64,000 nucleotides of DNA from Azolla caroliniana. Taxonomy: Eukaryota; Polypodiophyta. Within the stretch, counting starts at the first letter, position 1, and the number at the start of each line of letters is the position of its first letter. A program made the position numbers and the translations under genes. Of this stretch, positions 53,247-63,244 are shown piece by piece. The notes below the pieces were generated by a model. The model was not told the origin of the DNA. It did no database searches and saw nothing but the letters and a program-made list of their open reading frames with translations. The stretch is from NCBI GenBank assembly GCA_043228905.1, contig JBHGNT010000002.1, positions 3,100,001-3,164,000 on the forward strand, in the 5' to 3' direction.

Positions 53247-55902
53247 ATGAAAGTAGTAACATGGAATGTGAGAGGGGGTTTTACCTTCCAATCTGCTCAA
53301 CATAGACAAACATGGAGTCGGTTAGATAGAATGTATGTGATGCATGATGATTCTTTTTTACTGACATCACTTCGTATGAACATTCTACAAGATGTTGGAA
53401 CTTCAGATCACTTTCCTATTTGCTTGGAGGTGTGTAATCATGCAATTGATATGTATAAATCTTTACTTGGAAAGCCTCCACTACGCTTTAACTCTTCTCT
53501 TTTACTTCAACCTCACTTGGATTCTCTCATGGAGCAAATTTTGGTAAATTTTTCTCAATAAGTGAATCTTAAAGGAGTTAAAGCATGGGATATCACATTA
53601 ACATCATTCATCGTATGTATGGAGTAACCAATGCTCAACGAAGAAGAGGTCTTATTCGACAATTCTCACAAGTTCTCTCTAGGTGTAATGCATTATTGAT
53701 ACATCACCATTAGATGAGGAGCTTTTGGATATTCAAAGTCAATTGCATGTTATTATTTCTCAGTTGCAATGCCAAAGTTATCGTTATGCTAAGATGCGAC
53801 AACTCAGGGAAGGACTCATTGATAATCAATGTCAATCTCATTTGTTTTTCCAAGCATTACATCCTACTTATGCTCGATCTAATGTGGTACATGTGAAGCA
53901 AGGGGATGAATTGATAGTGGATCCTACAACAATAATTGACATATGTCTTCATTACTTTAAGGAGTTGATTGGTCCACAATTGTTAATGACAGATGAGGTG
54001 AGTAGAGCACGTCATGAGTTTTATGATGTGGTTGGATGTATTGTGCATGATCTCATTAGTCATGAATTGGATGCGGATTTCACTGAGGATGAGGTGGATG
54101 TAGTTTTAAGGCATCTTCCTAGTGGTAAGAGCCCTGGTTGGGATGGCTTGACAAATGAAATTTTTAAGAGATATTCCAACATTTTAAAGGGGCCCTTGAC
54201 GTTGATGTTTCAACAGTCTTGTTATTCTGGTTGTATGCCTCAAGCTTGGAAGATTGGTCTAATTAAACTAGTTCCAACGGTGGCATCTCCTGAGTCATTT
54301 CATCAATGGAGACCTATTTCTTTGATAGGGGGGTTGTACAAGATATTTACGAAGGTCTTGGCAAATAGATTACAAAAGTATTTGCCAAAGTTGATACACC
54401 CCGCCCAATATGGTTTTATTGCAGGTAGAAATATATTGCATAATGTGTTGAATGTTCAAATGGCCATGGACTATGCTCGGAACACTCATCAAGAATTGAT
54501 TATGGTGCAATTAGATTTGGAGAAAGTTTATGATCATGTTAAATGGTCTTTTGTTTCTGGGTTAATGCATACAATGGGCTTTGGACCTCGTATGTCTCGC
54601 CTCATATTTTTAGTAGGACAAGATGCAGTGTCTCGAGTAATGCTTGATGGGGGAGTTACATCAGATATTTCCCTCACAAGATCTGTTCATCAAGGATGCC
54701 CTCTTAGCCCATTTACGTTTGCTATTGTTACTCATCCTTTGTTAGTGATGCTATCAAGACTTGCAATAAATGGTGACATTGTGGGTTTACACCTTCCGTT
54801 CGGAGGGCAAATAGTAGCACAAGCTTTGGCGGATGATTCTTTCATGTTTTTACAAGCCTCACAGGAGAATCTTGAGAAGGGGGTGCTTGTATGGAATCAG
54901 TTTGCATTGGCTTCCGGATTACATATTAATTAGACGAAGTCTAGTCTCATATCATGCACTGAAAGGGATTTGGAATGTTTAGGATGGCAAGGATCCGTGG
55001 TGAAGAAAGGCTCTATTTTTCGACACTTGGGCTATCCATTAGGAATGAATGTTACAAATGGTCAATTGATTGAATGGATGTCTAGTAAGTTGAGGGATAA
55101 GTTCATCTATTGGAAGTAACAATCTTGGTCATTTCATGTTCGCTTGAACGTTGTACAATGTATTATGGAACCCATGATATTATATTACTTGCCATTATTG
55201 CCATGCACAAAGAAGGCGTTGAATTCTGTTTTGCAACCTCTTCGATATTTGTTGTGGAAGAAGAGGGATAAGATGGGAATCACATGGATTGCTTGGAATC
55301 ATCTAGCAACCCCTAAGCGATTGGAGGGGGTTGGAATATTGAACTTATCCATGCATATGATGGCTCGTAGAACTCACAACCATGGATATCTATTGTTCAA
55401 TATTTCATTGAGAACAAGGGTTTAACACATGGGAAGACAACGATTAAGGCTTCATGGTGGCAATTACTGAATGGATGTATTTCACTTAGGATTCTGGGTT
55501 CTTCATGTGTTCAACACTCTTGTTATGTGTATGGAAACCATCATCTAGTAGAGAGCATTGTAACTCTTTGCAAAAAGAGTTACTTGTGTCTTCTCGGTTA
55601 TTATGTTGGCTAGGAAATGAGAGATTGCATTCTCAATTTAATCGTTTGTTTCATTTGGGGGTCAAAGAGGTGGGAGATATAGTTGAGGTTCCATCTCAAA
55701 GAATTTTGGAGTTTACTGAAGCACGACAATTATCACGCATCCCGCCTAATTATGGGTTTATTTGGCAACAACTATAGAATATTGCATTGATGCAAAGTCC
55801 CTTACCTCTACAAACAGGAGAACAACCGTGGATTGATTGGAGTTTGAGGGGTCAAACACCATTGTTACAAGTGACTACTAATCTTTTGTATCATTGTTCT
55901 GT
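53247..55902 (+). pseudogene. LINE L-B ORF2 with endonuclease deletion
   Basis: ATG at 53247. VVTWNVRG, the first endonuclease motif, is joined directly to FTFQSAQHRQTWSRLD, so about 185 residues including the catalytic core are missing in frame. The reverse transcriptase is largely open in 53725-54933: SGKSPGWDGLTNEIFKRYSN, WRPISLIGGLYKIFTKVLAN, VQLDLEKVYDHVKW, ALADDSFMFL with both Asp. A TAG at 54931, a TAA at 55118, and further stops break the C-terminal region, which matches LINE G. Element B cuts it at 55902. Confidence 0.85.
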
Positions 55903-56573
55903 TGTCGCGTTGTTACGCGCGTGCATGTAGAAAGAGGCGGGACCACGGGGGTCTTGGACCAAGGAGAGAGATATGGAGAGAGAGAGAGAGAGAGATGCAG
56001 ATACACAGAAAGAGGTTAAGAGCAAGAAAACAAGAATCCAATTACTAAAATTAATAGCTTACAACTCGAACAGTTACAACCGGCAACCCGGTAATGGGCC
56101 CGACACAGGGTCCTACTCACGCACACAGATGACTGCCACACAACTCCAGGAACCAAAAGGGGGAGAGCCTCTGCTTGAAGCACACGGGCTATCAACGAAG
56201 CAGATGCAGCGAACTCCCAACACCCATAGAGACCGATGACTAGAGGAGGAGAAGAGAGAGCTCGACATTTGGTTCTACAACAACACTTCCTCCTCGCTAA
56301 CGTGCGATGCCCTTTCCTCCTTCTCTCCTCTCCTTAAATAGTTCCCCCAAAAGGGGGGGGGATGCCTCTTTCCCTAGTTAAACCACTTTATTCCCTGTCC
56401 CTTTCGACAAAGATATGCACAATCCCTTAATAAATGTGTACTACTTAGTATTTACATCAGCCGATCCATTTATGAATCATGTACAAAATATCAAATCATG
56501 CGCCCATCCGTGTAAGAGCCACTTCATGCACCTTTTTCTCCGATTCCGCCTATGCCCGGTTTTCTTCACGACA
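55903..56573 (-). repeat. 3' LTR of element B
   Basis: 671 bp. About 60 bp of U5 terminus (TGTCGCGTTGTTACGCGCG…GGGGGTCTTGGA) and the U3 end (CTTCACGACA) are shared with TR-GAG LTRs, while the middle differs. The minus-strand promoter candidate is GGGGAACTATTTAAGG near 56330-56350. Confidence 0.85.
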
Positions 56574-56642
56574 TCCACCCCCACCAAACCGCGCATCCAC
56601 CGGCATGCGCCAGAGACGAGTAGATACCGAAGAAAACCGGCT

Positions 56643-56810
56643 TCACTCGTCGTTCTCTGATTCTCCACCGGGCCCAAACTGATCGTCGTTGTCGCTCCCG
56701 CTCGCAGGCTCCGGCTCGTCTTCGAACCGCTTCTTTTGAACGCTTTGATCCGCTTCCTGGCCACCGGCACCGCTAACTGTGTCACGTCGAGCTCCGCAAG
56801 GTGGTACGTG
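56643..56810 (-). pseudogene. pol: C-terminus of element B polyprotein
   Basis: Reads NGTYHLAELD, LAVPVARKRIKAFK and, after a one-base shift, KRFEDEPEPASGSDNDDQF to a stop at 56643. It directly continues the integrase frame that ends …TVTSANDNG at 61677, which proves that TR-GAG N split the gene. The C-terminus is acidic; no chromodomain is evident. Confidence 0.8.
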
Positions 56811-56814
56811 CCAT

Positions 56815-57575
56815 TGTCGCGTTATTATGCGTGTGCGTGTAAAAGGGCGGGACCACGGGGGTCTCGGACTAGGGAAGCAAGGAAGCCGAGAAGACGATTC
56901 TGGGCGCGTTCCGGAAGCAATCGAACGGGAGAGAGAAAGAGAGAGAGCGCGCGCTTGACCCCGACTCACCCCACACACACACACACTACGCCGACCCAAC
57001 TCACGCCCTTATGTACAGAAACGGAGGCAAGAGAACACCAAAACACCCGCGCAAACACCGGACCCCAACAGAGACATGAATATGCACAGTCAGACACAAA
57101 TGTATATATATAAATGGAAGAATACAATCCTGGCTTCGTGTTGAACCAAGGTAGGTTACAGCAGTCGTGGGCTGCCAAGCCACCGGTCGGGGAGCTCTCA
57201 GGCTTGTCACACCGAGCGGGGTCTTGCGCAGGCGACGAGCTGAGGCAAACCCTACACGAACACCAAGGGGGAAGAAGAAGAAGAAAAAGAAGAAAAAGAA
57301 GAAGAGGAAGAAGAAATGTAACTAACCCTAAACTAACGGTATACCCTCTAACGCAAAAATGGGCAACCCTTCTACAAGGGACCATCCCTTCCTTTTATAG
57401 AACAAGGAGAGGGATGCGTTACAATGTGGGATTAATCCCGATTTACATGGGATTCTTCGTCCCGACTTAACTCCTATTATTCACACAATTATACGAGGGT
57501 GAGTGCACATGGTGCACCCCGCTGATGTAGCCAATATTTCCCGGTTTTCACCTCTGGCCGAAATTCTTCACGACA
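56815..57575 (-). repeat. 3' LTR of TR-GAG N
   Basis: 761 bp, plus-strand ends TGTCGCGTTATTATGCG and CTTCACGACA. It includes an (ACAC)n stretch near 56972 and a GAAGAAG run near 57275-57313. Minus-strand TATA near 57392-57402. Confidence 0.9.
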
Positions 57576-57590
57576 TCCGCCCCCACCTAA

Positions 57591-59596
57591 CCGCACGTCC
57601 ACCGGTTCGTGCCAAATCTAGTGAAGGGTGATTTCGGCTGGTGAGAAACCGGTCTTCCGTAATCCGCATCCCAACTCGCTGCTGGTTTGAACCGTCGATT
57701 TCGGTTCTTCCTTCGCGCTTACCTCCCCGGAGGCTCGTCTGACCCGTTGATGGGTCCTTTGCCGCGATCTCCGTAGTACGCGTACTTTTGCTGGCCCTTG
57801 TTTGGCTGTATGTACGCTCTGCTCTCCATCGTACGCCCGATGTCCTCGGCTTGAGGAACGCCCGTAGTGGCCCGTTTGGCCTTTTCCATCTTGCGTTGCT
57901 GCAATAGGTCTTGAGTGTTCCGCTTCCTTTGTTCGGCACCCTGTAGTCATGCTTCGATCCGGCCTGCGATGACCACTTGCGAAACTCTTGTTCCGTCCCA
58001 GGTGTGCCTTTCCGGCCTGATACACCTCCCTGTGTTTGCCCCTACCGGCTCGTTCCGAAATCGCAACCGGGTGGTGAGGATTTTGCACTTCGATCGCCCC
58101 GTCTTACTGACCTTTGTCAATGTCGGGTCCCGTTCCTTGCCACTACCTTCCTTCTCCCTCGGTCTTACATTGCCACGTTGGCTGAACAACCGGAGTCTCC
58201 GGAACCGGTGTGAAGATCCCATAGGACCGGTCTTCATTTCGTTGCTTACCGAAATTCGGGTCTTTTGTTCGAGTCCCTCTCGGACTCTCCTCGTGTCTTC
58301 CGCGTAGTCGAGTCCCGTTTCCTGCCGCCATTAGCCTTCTCTCGAGGTCTCACGTTGCCACGCTGGCCGAGCTGCCGGAGTTTCCGGTCTGGTTTGGGAA
58401 TCCCGTAGGACCGGACTTCCTTATGCCCGTGACCTTGCCGGTAGGTCTGATTTGGTTAGTAGCCGTTTTCGCCGGCCTGGTACCTTCTTTCTCTGCTTCC
58501 GTCATACGATCACGTTCAGGTGCCGCCACCGATCTCTCCTATAGGACTCATGCCTGCACTTGGGCCGACAACCGGATCGGTGTGAGGATCTCCGTAGACC
58601 GCCCGTTCGTAGTTCTTTGCCTTCGTCACCTCGCCGCCACTGTCAGTATCTTGGTCTTACGTCGACCGCGTCACCGGCTGCCGAAGTCTCTAGAACCGGT
58701 GTGAAGGATCCTCCTTGGGCCTTCGATTTATCTTCCTGACCCTGTCCTGGGTCGTCCCTTTCCGCATGCCGAGAGGGTGGCTCGCTCCACACCCTCTCCC
58801 GTGGTACCGACGTACCGTGTCCTCGGCCTCTTCGTAGGCCTACTCTCTTCCTCCCACCCGGAATGGTTATCTGGGAGTCCGCTCCGCCCGGTTCTTGTCC
58901 GGGTCCGTTCGTCAATCTCCGGTGTGCCAGGTCCCGTTATCCTGTCGCCACCGACCTCTCCTACAAGACTCACGCCCGCACTCGGGCCGACAGCCGGATC
59001 GGTGTGAAGATATCATGGGACCGATCTTCGTTCTCCTCTTCATTTTCCGTAGTTCTCCCTAACTTGTCGTCGCTCTCCTCGCTGCGTTCCCGCCTCAACC
59101 TTCCATCTCTTTCGGTCTTACGTTGCCACTTCGGGCGAATAGCCGCAGTCTTCGGATAGGATGTGGCGTAACCGATTTCATAACGTCTTTCGACGACTCA
59201 TCCGGGCCACTGCCCCTTTTATTGGTGTCGGTGGATAGCATCCGCTCTGTGATCAATCAAGCCCCGCCTTGGTTTGATTCTCCAATGTCCGGAGTTTCGG
59301 CTCCAATGCCGACCTTGCCAGACTCGCTCCAAACCTTTGATCACCTTCTTCCAATTCCCGACCTTCGCCCGGTCGGTCTTTCTCCCCATGTAAAAGAGGG
59401 TGGCTCATCCCGCACCATCTCTCGTATTGGCACCTTCATGCCGAATCCGGCCCCGATCGAACAATCCACGACCCGATTACATCCCACCCGCATCGGAGCG
59501 TCGCGTCGCGCAGTTCAGTGCCCGGTCGGGTCGTCCCTTGGTCTCTTCGTCGACCTTTTCGCGGGCCATCTCCCATCCATCTTCGCTAGCATCGTG
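57591..59596 (-). mobile_element. Module block of TR-GAG N
   Basis: The uninterrupted form of the pol-replacing region. Modules are near 58155, 58350, 58530, 58640, 58940 and 59105; each is 60-75 bp of conserved core within 100-200 bp. The PPT-proximal 350 bp (GTACGCGTACTTTTGCTGG near 57776) is conserved in D and M. Gag-like tail sequence extends from 59596 down to about 59220 with stops. Confidence 0.75.
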
Positions 59597-60898
59597 TCAG
59601 GACTCCTCGATACCGTCATCCATCTCCTCGGTCTCACTTGGGCTTAAAGGCTCGAGCGCCGAGTTCTCCGGAAACGGGTTCGAGGGCTTTCGTCCGCTCC
59701 TTCCCCGTATCGTCTCGTCGGTGATTCTTGGTCTCTCGCGGCTGCCTTCCTCCTCTTGGGACTCACGTGGGCACTCGGACTTGACCGCCGTCTTCTCGGG
59801 AGCAAGTGTGGGAAGACGCAAGGAATTGCTCGTCCGTTTTACGCCCTTGTCCGTAGCCACCGGCTCTTCGTGGTCGGCGGTCGTCTCCTTACCAATCGCG
59901 CATGCCCTGTCTGGGCTTGCTTCTCCAATGACCGGGGTTTCGGGCTGACACGCCCGACACCACTGGTTCCAATGTTCCGATCCCGCGATCGGTATCTCGG
60001 CCTCCTCCTTGGTCGTTCTAGCTCCGCAAGTTGAGAGGGCGTTTTGTTCTGCACCCCCTCTCGTGGTACCGTGGTACCGATCTTCTGTCATCGCGTGGGG
60101 CAGGTCCATCTCCTTAGTCTCAACTTGCGGCCTCGATCTTTCCTCTTCCTTGAGCATCGCCTCGAGAGCTACGTACACCTCCGCAATCCTGGCGCCAACG
60201 CCGACCCTTGCCGACTCTCTTTGTTGTTCGGCCTCTTCCCACTGTGATGGCATGTCGTCGCGCGCCTTCCTCTTAGCCTTCTCAGCTCGCTCATCGTCTA
60301 GCCATTGGCACACCCTTCCGACCTTCGACCAGTCCTCCGTAAGCCCATTCGCTCCATCATCGTTATCGAGCTCAATCCCAATGGCCTCCCATTCCACTCG
60401 GTCGATCGATCTGACGAACAATAGGACTTTGTCCGCCCCCACCAAACCTTGTTCCCGCTCCGGGAGCCGAGCAAGTCGTCGCTCGAACTCTCGGAATGCC
60501 TTCATCGCGCCCCGGTGGGTCTTTGCCGATGCTACCCACTGGTCGAAGTCGTGTCGTCCCCGGCTCTTCCGCCGTCCTCCATATGCCTGCAGGAGCACCT
60601 CTTCAAAGGCCTCCCACGAACTATGAGCTTGTCGGAGCTCCTTCACTTCCGCGTGCATACGGACGGCGACAACCCGACAGAAGAACTCCAGCCTCAACGC
60701 TTTGTGCACGTCTCGCTCCTCCATTTCCGCGTTGTAGGCTTCCAAGTAAGATGGGACTTTGTTCCCGTTGAAACGGTTGACTCTTTCGACCACTCGCTCA
60801 ACCACTTGTTGCGTTGCTTCCCGCCTCATCACCACTCGTGCCGACTCCAACACCACTTCGACCACCATCACCGCGAGTTCGTCGTCTTTCGACTCCAT
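59597..60898 (-). CDS. gag: Gag of TR-GAG N, longest open copy (433 codons)
   Basis: ATG at 60898. Residues 1-45 are helical and acidic (MESKDDELAVMVVEVVLESA). Residues about 40-190 are the capsid-like domain: NRFNGNKVPSYLEAYNAEME, SSWEAFEEVLLQAYGG, FREFERRLARLPEREQGLVG, DKVLLFVRSIDRVEWEAIG, WSKVGRVCQWLDDERAEKA. Residues 220-260 form a Glu-rich helix and the rest is a Pro/Glu/Ser-rich tail. The stop (TGA) falls in EES-stop-HDAS, where M and D have Trp, so the tail is shortened by a G to A change. Homology to element E gag is clear in the capsid part. There is no zinc knuckle. It may act in trans-packaging with E- or B-type proteins (inference). Confidence 0.8.
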   Translation of the reverse strand: MESKDDELAVMVVEVVLESARVVMRREATQQVVERVVERVNRFNGNKVPSYLEAYNAEMEERDVHKALRLEFFCRVVAVRMHAEVKELRQAHSSWEAFEEVLLQAYGGRRKSRGRHDFDQWVASAKTHRGAMKAFREFERRLARLPEREQGLVGADKVLLFVRSIDRVEWEAIGIELDNDDGANGLTEDWSKVGRVCQWLDDERAEKAKRKARDDMPSQWEEAEQQRESARVGVGARIAEVYVALEAMLKEEERSRPQVETKEMDLPHAMTEDRYHGTTRGGAEQNALSTCGARTTKEEAEIPIAGSEHWNQWCRACQPETPVIGEASPDRACAIGKETTADHEEPVATDKGVKRTSNSLRLPTLAPEKTAVKSECPRESQEEEGSRERPRITDETIRGRSGRKPSNPFPENSALEPLSPSETEEMDDGIEES

Positions 60899-60910
60899 CC
60901 TCCCTTGCCG

Positions 60911-60933
60911 CCTTTCACGTCGGGTTCACCAAA
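60911..60933 (-). other. Primer-binding site of TR-GAG N (tRNA-Trp type)
   Basis: The minus strand reads TTTGGTGAACCCGACGTG (60916-60933), the full 16-base complement of the tRNA-Trp 3' end plus two T. It is the least altered PBS of the family. Confidence 0.8.
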
Positions 60934-60935
60934 GA

Positions 60936-61672
60936 TTTCGCGTTGTTACGCGCGTGCGTGTAGAAGGGCGGGACCACGGGGGTCTCGAACTAGGGAAGAG
61001 GGGAAACCGAGAAGACGATTTCGGGCGTGTTCCGGAAGCAACCGAACGGGAGAGAGAAAGAGAGAGAGTGCACTCTTGACCCCGACTCACCCCACACACA
61101 CAGACTGCGCCGACCCAACTCACGCCCTTATGTACAGAAACAGAGGCAAGAGAACACCAAAACACCCGCGCAAACACCGGACCCCAACAGAGACATGAAT
61201 ATGCACAGTCAGACACAAATGTATATGTATAATTGGAAGAATATATATAAAGGTAGGTTACAGCAGTCGTCGACTGCCAAGCCGCTGGTCGAGGAGCTCT
61301 CGGGCTTGTCGTGCCGAGCGGGGTCTTCCGTAGGCGACGAGCTAAAGCAAACCCTATGCGAACACCAAGGGGGAAGAAGAAGAAGAAGAAGAAGAGGAAG
61401 AGGAAGAAGAAATGTAACTAACCCTGAAACTAACGGTATACCCTCTAACGCAAAAATGGGCAACCCTTCTACAAGGGACCATCCCTTCCTTTTATAGAAC
61501 AAGGAGAGGGATGTGTTACAATGTGGGATTAATCCCGATTTACATGGGATTCTTCGTCCCGACTTAACTCCTATTATTCACACAATTATACGAGGGTGAG
61601 TGCACATGGTGCACCCCGCCGATGTAGCCAATATTTCCCGGTTTCCGCCTCTGGCCGAAATTCTTCATGACA
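60936..61672 (-). repeat. 5' LTR of TR-GAG N
   Basis: 737 bp. The inner end reads TTTCGCG, so the terminal TG has become TT. The outer end is CTTCATGACA. TATA box on the minus strand near 61489-61498. Confidence 0.9.
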
Positions 61673-61676
61673 CCGT

Positions 61677-62420
61677 TGTCGTTCGCGCTCGTCACCGTGT
61701 AGGGCCCGAACCATCTCCTAGAGAACTTTCGCACCGCCTTGTGCTGATTGTCAAGGCTGTTGTCGTATACCAAGACCCAATCGCCTTCCTCGATCTTCTT
61801 TGGTCGCAGCTGGTGCGTCCAGTTGAACCGGGTCTTCTTCCGCTCCCTTGCCGCTCGCAGCTTTTCCTTCGCCCGTTTCATGTCCTCTGGCCTCCGCTCG
61901 AGTTGGCGAATCCGCACCGCCAGCAACTCCTCCCGGCTCATTTCGTCCTTCCAATCAACCGCCGCCCATGGATAAACCGTCCGTTGCATCGTCATGATCG
62001 GCTTCTGTCCGTACATCAGCTCTGTCGGCATACACCTTGTCACCGAACTGTGCGTAGTTCGGTCCGCCCATAGTGCGTAAGGAAGGAGTCGCGGCCAATT
62101 CCCGACCTGCCCTCCGCATGCACGCACCAACGCCTTTACGATCGGCCCGTGCCCACGTTGTACCTTTCCGTTCGCCTTCGGATTGTACACCGTACTGAGG
62201 GAGAGTTTGACGCCTAGCCGATCGAACAACTCCTCAGCCTCCCGCGTATCCAGCTCTCCCCGGTCCGCCACGATCCTCCCGACGCACCCGTACTGACACA
62301 CTACTTCTTCGATCAGGAACCGGCATACCGCCGCGGGTTTCTTGCTCTGCAGTGCACGACCTTCCACTCTCGTGAAATGCCACCAGTAGTTCCTCCTGTT
62401 CTTCTTTCTTTGTCACTACT
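61677..62420 (-). pseudogene. int: Integrase of element B with internal deletion
   Basis: The frame 62367-61564 starts GRALQSKKPAAVCRFLIEEV, passes RIVADRGELDTREAEELFDR (second catalytic Asp) and AYNPKANGKVQRGHG-like text where the catalytic Glu appears as Gln, then the C-terminal domain (WVLVYDNSLDNQHKAVRKF, RRWFGPYTVTSANDNG). Upstream, VTKKEEQEELLVAFHES joins this part directly. The H2C2 zinc domain and the first catalytic Asp segment are therefore deleted, perhaps 150 residues. Codons after DNG at 61676 belong to the TR-GAG N LTR. Confidence 0.8.
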
Positions 62421-63202
62421 CGGAGCGGGATGTCGTCTCTCTTCTTTGGGTGCCTCCATATGCACAGTTTGTCTCACAGGAAGAACCGGTACGCCTTCTT
62501 CCGTACCCGGCTCGGCTCTTCTCTCATCCATGCTGCGTCTGGCGTCATCGTCCGTAGGAACCTCCCGATTCGGAGCCACTCCCTGTCGTACCTGCTTTCG
62601 TCGAATTCGTTAAGCGTCGGAGTGTCCCTTTCCCTCGTCGCTACGTTAGCCGACCCGAAGAAGTCCTCGCCGACTTCTTCGTCATCCGAAACCATGTCGT
62701 CTTCGTCGTTGAACCTTGCTCTCGAAAGCATGTCGGCCATGGTGTTATCCTTTCCGGAGATGTGCCGTATCTCCGGGTTCAGGGACTTAATGTATGCTAT
62801 CCACCGAAGCATTGCTAGGTTCGGCGTCGCGCATCCGGAAACCATGCCGAGTATCAGCAGGCAGTCCGTCTCGATGATCACCTCCGTCCCGATCAGATAG
62901 TCCTTGTCGGTCTGGACTGCTGAAACGACACCCCAAATCTCGCGCTTAACTTGGGCTTATCCTCGCTGCCGCTCGCTCAATACCTTCGCCCCGAACCGGA
63001 TCGGGAATCGTACGTTGTCCTTGTCCTCCTGACTGATTACCCACCCAATCCCGGTTGGGCTGGTGTCCACCGTCACGCACATGGGAACATCCTTGTCGTA
63101 AACCTCTTTACGGAGACCCGACGCTACCGTAAGAGCCTCCTTTAGTCTCTGTACCAACTCCGTGTGCTCCGTCCTCCACTCAAAGCTACGCCCCTTTTTC
63201 AA
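62420..63202 (-). pseudogene. rnh: RNase H region of element B
   Basis: Frame 63202-62957 has VTVDTSPTGIGWVISQEDKD, the first acidic residue of RNase H, then a TAA/TAG-interrupted AQVKREIWGVVSAVQTD (Glu) and, in frame 62881-62474, IIETDCLLILGMVSG (Asp), followed by ISGKDNTMADMLSRA (final Asp) and an acidic linker. The domain order is that of Ty3 elements. Stops at about 62957 and 62474 break it. Confidence 0.8.
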
Positions 63203-63244
63203 TAGTCCGTAGAGGGGTTCCGCGACATGTGCGTAGTATGGGAT

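Larger units (their letters stand above)
46083..55902 (+). mobile_element. LINE L-B (split by copia I, 3' end cut by element B)
   Basis: 5' UTR 46083-46417, ORF1 start 46418-46506, then copia I, then ORF1 51815-53233, ORF2 53247-55902. The 3' end is lost where the element B LTR begins. It belongs with LINE H and G (same ORF1 and ORF2 motifs) and is closest to G. An internal in-frame deletion removes most of the endonuclease. Confidence 0.85.
56815..61672 (-). mobile_element. TR-GAG element N (minus strand, complete, 4858 bp)
   Basis: LTRs 56815-57575 and 60936-61672; flanks CCAT (56811-56814) and CCGT (61673-61676), a 4-bp duplication with one G to A change in CCGT. Order on the minus strand: PBS, 433-codon gag, module block, PPT (57576-57590). 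It is the only TR-GAG copy here without a nested insertion, so it is the best reference for the family. Confidence 0.92.

Noticed and set aside
61677-62420. Chromodomain at the end of element B integrase
   Set aside because: The C-terminus (HLAELD…RIKAFK…acidic tail) shows none of the aromatic chromodomain residues.
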